From Dechloromonas sp. UBA6271 (GTDB taxonomy: Bacteria > Pseudomonadota > Gammaproteobacteria > Burkholderiales > Rhodocyclaceae), in NCBI GenBank assembly GCA_002440665.1, contig DJUX01000008.1, positions 26,756-90,755 on the forward strand: a DNA stretch of 64,000 nt. The letters are read 5' to 3'. Position numbers and translations under genes: made by a program. Shown here in pieces: positions 61,367 through 64,000 of this stretch; within the stretch, counting starts at the first letter, position 1; each line of letters begins with the position of its first letter. The notes beneath the pieces are model-generated. The model had not been told where the DNA came from, did no database searches, and saw only the letters and a program-made list of their open reading frames with translations.

Positions 61367-61663
61367 ATGAACAAATCCGAACTCATCGACGTTGCCGCAG
61401 AAGCGGGCGACATTTCCAAGGCTGCTGCGACAAAGGCTCTCGATGCATTTTTGTCCGCCATCGTGACGGCGGTGTCGAAGGGGGATTCGGTCACCCTGGT
61501 CGGCTTTGGTTCCTTCAAGCCCGTCAAGCGCGCCGCCCGCAGCGGCAGGAACCCCAAGACCGGCGCCGCCCTGAAGATTCCCGCCACAACCGTGCCGCGA
61601 TTCTCTGCCGGCACCGGATTCAAGACCGCCGTGGCCGGCAAGAAAGCCGCCAAGAAAAAGTAG
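61367..61663 (+). CDS. HU-family DNA-binding protein
   Basis: This 98-residue protein starts MNKSELIDVAAEAGDISKAA and has the HU signature VTLVGFGSFKPVKRAARSGR with NPKTGAALKIPA. The C-terminal tail is Lys-rich (GKKAAKKK), an addition often seen in beta-proteobacterial HU-like proteins. AAGGGG before the ATG at 61367 fixes the start. It forms an operon with the H-NS-like gene and ends before a strong terminator. It would help compact or bend the element's DNA. Confidence 0.92.
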   Translation: MNKSELIDVAAEAGDISKAAATKALDAFLSAIVTAVSKGDSVTLVGFGSFKPVKRAARSGRNPKTGAALKIPATTVPRFSAGTGFKTAVAGKKAAKKK

Positions 61664-61686
61664 CCTACGCCCTCCCCTGACAGCCA

Positions 61687-61717
61687 TGGGCCGGTGAAAC
61701 ATCACCGGCCCATTCTT
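61687..61717 (+). terminator. Intrinsic terminator
   Basis: TGGGCCGGTG (61687-61696) pairs with CACCGGCCCA (61703-61712), followed by TTCTTTG. It ends the H-NS/HU transcript. Confidence 0.85.
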
Positions 61718-61752
61718 TGTCTCGTCAAAAACGACAATCCATATCATCGAGA

Positions 61753-62748
61753 ATGAGTAAAGGCATCAAGATGCGGTCGGCCAAGGATCGCCATGGCCAT
61801 TCGCACACGGTCGACACCTTGCAGCGGATGCATGACGACGAGCTGACCATCCCCGAACTCGTATGCGACGGCCCAGTTTGCGGCTGCGCCGTTCGTTTCG
61901 TCCCGCGCTACCAGCAGAACCGGGCGAACCGGATCGAACCCGTCGACGTCCCGGCCTACATCGGCCTCGTCAAGGACTCTGAACATGCCGCCGGTTGCCG
62001 CTACGACGCCAAGGGTCAATTGACCGCCATTGCGGCGCAATCCGATCCCGACTTTCTCAAATCCCTCGGTGACGGCAAGCGCGAGCTGCGCCTGCTTGCC
62101 CTGCACAACGGGCTGCACCGCCACAGCCTGTCGGGACAGCCCCCGGCTGTTCCAGGCAGTAAGCCCGCTCCTTCGCCCGTCAACAACACGACGACGCAGG
62201 TCGTCCCCTCGGACAAGAAGCTCGACAGCTACCTGCGCACCACCGCCGACCTGGTCGCCTTGCGCGCAGCTTGCGAGTCCGACGCGCTGCTCGCCGCCGA
62301 AGTGACGCTTCGCCTCGGCACGAAGCGGATTCCCTGGAAGGACTTCTTTTTCGAGCGGGAACGCTTCGACGAGGCCTGGGAACAGGTCCACGCCGGCGGA
62401 ACCAACGCCCACCCGATCGCACTGGCCGGCAAGGTCAAAAATCACTACCAGCCGCCTGCCGGCCCGAAGGCCAGAAGCAGTTTCCTCAACTGCCATGCGC
62501 TCTACCGGCATACCGACACGCCGGATCGGCTGGAAGTGTTCGAAGTCAGCCTTGCCCACCCGGATGGGCAATGGCTGGCCGGCTTCCCCGTCGGCAGCGA
62601 AGTGCTGATGTTCGGCATCTGGAAAGCCGCCGATGTCGAGGAAAAGTGCGCACCGGCAAAAAACGACCCGTCGCGAATCATCACCTACGTCACCTACAAG
62701 CTCATCCTGTCGCCCAAGTTCAAGCGTCAGATTGTCGCGGCGAACTAA
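61753..62748 (+). CDS. Hypothetical protein with N-terminal Cys cluster
   Basis: This 331-residue protein starts MSKGIKMRSAKDRHGHSHTV and has CDGPVCGCAVRFVPRYQQNR near residue 38, a possible metal-binding site together with a later EHAAGCRYDAKG. The C-terminal part is beta-rich, with HPDGQWLAGFPVGSEVLMFG resembling an OB-like fold. I do not recognise the family. The ribosome site is weak. It stands alone between the HU terminator and the last structured leader. Confidence 0.72.
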   Translation: MSKGIKMRSAKDRHGHSHTVDTLQRMHDDELTIPELVCDGPVCGCAVRFVPRYQQNRANRIEPVDVPAYIGLVKDSEHAAGCRYDAKGQLTAIAAQSDPDFLKSLGDGKRELRLLALHNGLHRHSLSGQPPAVPGSKPAPSPVNNTTTQVVPSDKKLDSYLRTTADLVALRAACESDALLAAEVTLRLGTKRIPWKDFFFERERFDEAWEQVHAGGTNAHPIALAGKVKNHYQPPAGPKARSSFLNCHALYRHTDTPDRLEVFEVSLAHPDGQWLAGFPVGSEVLMFGIWKAADVEEKCAPAKNDPSRIITYVTYKLILSPKFKRQIVAAN

Positions 62749-63209
62749 GGCGCGTCGGTACTTGCCGGCAACCTGTATACGCACCGTCATTCCGGTGCTT
62801 GCCGATGGCAAATGCAGCCCTGGGGTTGAGTAGCCCCCCTGCTCGCCCCAGACTGTAGGAGCAATCCGCGGGCAGGATGCCCGCACCGCCTTCCGGATCT
62901 AGCCGTTCCCCGGAAGCTCCAGCCTCGCTGGCGCCGCAGTCGTTACCTGCCTTGATCTTCCCCCTGCCCCTGGCCTTCCGTTTCGCCGGGGCCTGAGCTT
63001 ACGGTCAGCCGATTTCCAGCGGCCGGCTTCCTGCATCCAAGCACGTCCATATCGCCCATGCCGCCGGCTTCGCGCTGAAGTCCGGCCCGTTGTTTCACGC
63101 CTGCCGGCGGCCGAACCTTCGGTTGCCGCCAAGCCCTTTGTCATCCCACCGGGGAGCTCGCCTCCCTTGGGATCGGTGCGTTCCCCATTTTTCTTTGGAG
63201 AACGCACCC
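62749..63209 (+). promoter_or_regulatory. Structured leader of the methylase/helicase gene
   Basis: No gene is seen. It holds the hairpin CCAGC-CTC-GCTGG (62919-62931), the fourth copy of the 22-base motif and further small stems. GGTGCGTTC (63175-63183) pairs with GAACGCACC (63200-63208) directly before the ATG, and the GGAG ribosome site lies at the 3' end of its loop. Confidence 0.6.
62930..62951 (+). repeat. 22-base leader motif, copy 4
   Basis: This copy fits the shared pattern, with the preceding stem CCAGC/GCTGG changed at one base pair relative to copy 3. Confidence 0.75.
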
Positions 63210-63986
63210 ATGGCCCGCCGTTCCACTGCGCCGTCGCTATGGCTGCCCGGATTCGATCCGGACGAGCCATCACCTTCTGCCCTTCCCGGACCGCTTCCCC
63301 TCCCTGCGCCCGCTGCGATTACTGTAGTCGAAGCGGCGCCGGTTCTCGTTGAAGTCGCCCCCAGCAGCGTTTCAGAGCAAATTTCACCGATCGAACCGGA
63401 AACGGTCATCGCCCGCCCCAACTGGCGTACGACCCGCCAGATCGTCGAGGCCGCGCCACGCATCCAGTGGCCGCGCCTTACCAGTGAAGGCCGGCTCTAC
63501 CCGGTCGGTGCCGTTGAGAAATTCGAGGCGAATCTGGCCGCCATCGGCGCAGTGTGCCGGCTCGAAAGCGGGAACCGTGCTCCCGATCCGGAAGAACGCC
63601 AAGCCCTCCAGCGCTACACCGGCTGGGGCGGCCTGCCGGCGAGCTTCAACCTCGACACGGATGATGCCGGCTGGGCAGAACGTGCCCGGCAACTGCAGGA
63701 CCTTCTGTCAGCCGAGGATTACGAGTCCGCCAGGGCTTCGGTCAACAACAGCCACTACACCGAAATCCATGTGATCGAGGCCATGTGGCAAGCAATACGC
63801 GGCTTCGGCTTCACCGGCGGCCGCGTGCTCGAACCCGCTGCCGGCATCGGCCATTTCATCGGGGCCATGCCGGAGGATCTGGCCGAACGCAGTCACGTCA
63901 CCGCCATCGAGATCGACCGCCTCTCGGGTCGCATCCTGCAGGCGCTCTATGCTCCCGGCGGCGCGGACATACGCATCGCCTGTTGA
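63210..63986 (+). pseudogene. N-terminal part of a large DNA methylase/helicase, truncated
   Basis: The frame encodes 258 residues that resemble the start of the very large methylase-SNF2 helicase proteins of ICEs and plasmids: LQRYTGWGGLPASFNL, then NNSHYTEIHVIEAMW, and the SAM-binding motif VLEPAAGIGHFIGAMP, then AIEIDRLSGRILQALYAPGG. The catalytic NPPF/NVPF motif should follow at once. Instead the frame ends in DIRIAC and a stop at 63984-63986, within a TGTTGACGCG sequence that resembles an IS end. I read it as interrupted by an insertion at the window edge. The ATG at 63210 follows a leader hairpin. Confidence 0.7.
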
Positions 63987-64000
63987 CGCGCACTGAAAAG
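63981..64000. mobile_element. Possible left end of an IS21-like insertion sequence
   Basis: The last 20 bases start with TGTTGACGCGCACTGAAAA, which resembles the terminal repeats of IS21-family elements as I remember them, and they begin exactly where the methylase similarity stops. Only sequence beyond the window can confirm it. Confidence 0.35.

Noticed and set aside
18332..64000. CRISPR array, rRNA genes, conjugation (T4SS/relaxase) or replication-initiator genes
   Set aside because: No regularly spaced repeats, rRNA sequence or recognisable VirB/TraI/Rep proteins are present in this window, so the element's transfer mode cannot be stated.

Overview
The window looks like the chromosome of a GC-rich betaproteobacterium, most likely of the Rhodocyclales (Dechloromonas/Azonexus-like), into which a large integrative element has inserted. 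This rests on the gene order surE-pcm-nlpD-rpoS, the beta-type H-NS, codon use and the overall look of the proteins; it is an inference and has not been checked by search.

Bases 1-18.2 kb are ordinary core genome: the end of gcvP, a cardiolipin synthase, a GGDEF/EAL protein, a DnaJ-like protein, an arginase-family enzyme, tRNA-Ser(GCU), lysC, an HDAC-like deacetylase, a tightly overlapped MoxR/DUF58/transglutaminase/mltB operon, the surE-pcm-nlpD-rpoS operon and an H-NS protein.

At 18286-18331 lies the 3' part of a tRNA-Pro(GGG) gene without its 5' half. A tyrosine integrase follows, and everything to the right edge reads as an integrated element. No conjugation genes are in view, so whether it is an ICE or an integrated plasmid stays open. 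Its backbone consists of an actin-like ParM with its adaptor (24.6-25.9 kb), an integrase-like recombinase (27.1 kb), HU, IHF and H-NS proteins, the seven-gene PRTRC cassette (29.2-35.3 kb: ThiF/E1-like, JAMM peptidase, E2-like, F, ubiquitin-like C, E and ParB), an SbcC/SbcD-like pair, a recombination-directionality-factor-like protein, and a broken methylase/helicase at the right edge. Four long non-coding leaders in the backbone carry a shared 22-base motif next to a small covarying hairpin.

Cargo sits in three places. At 20-24.3 kb there is an AbiEii remnant and a secreted-protease group. At 35.6-49.2 kb there is a dense set that looks like defence or nucleotide chemistry: a two-TM protein, a TIR-TIR-SLOG protein, two ThsB-like TIR proteins, an Nmad2 protein, and an operon encoding an acyl-carrier-like protein, XRE and ImmA regulators, two thymidylate-synthase-fold enzymes, a 5-hmdU-kinase-like helical protein, a holo-ACP synthase and a metallophosphoesterase, with a thymidylate-kinase-like gene facing it. 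At 50.9-52.4 kb there is a frameshifted Fic gene with a putative antitoxin.

The most interesting parts are the predicted nucleotide-modification cassette with its own carrier protein and phosphopantetheinyl transferase, the ubiquitin-like PRTRC module whose Ubl has an internal Gly-Gly followed by a 72-residue tail, and the repeated structured leader element.
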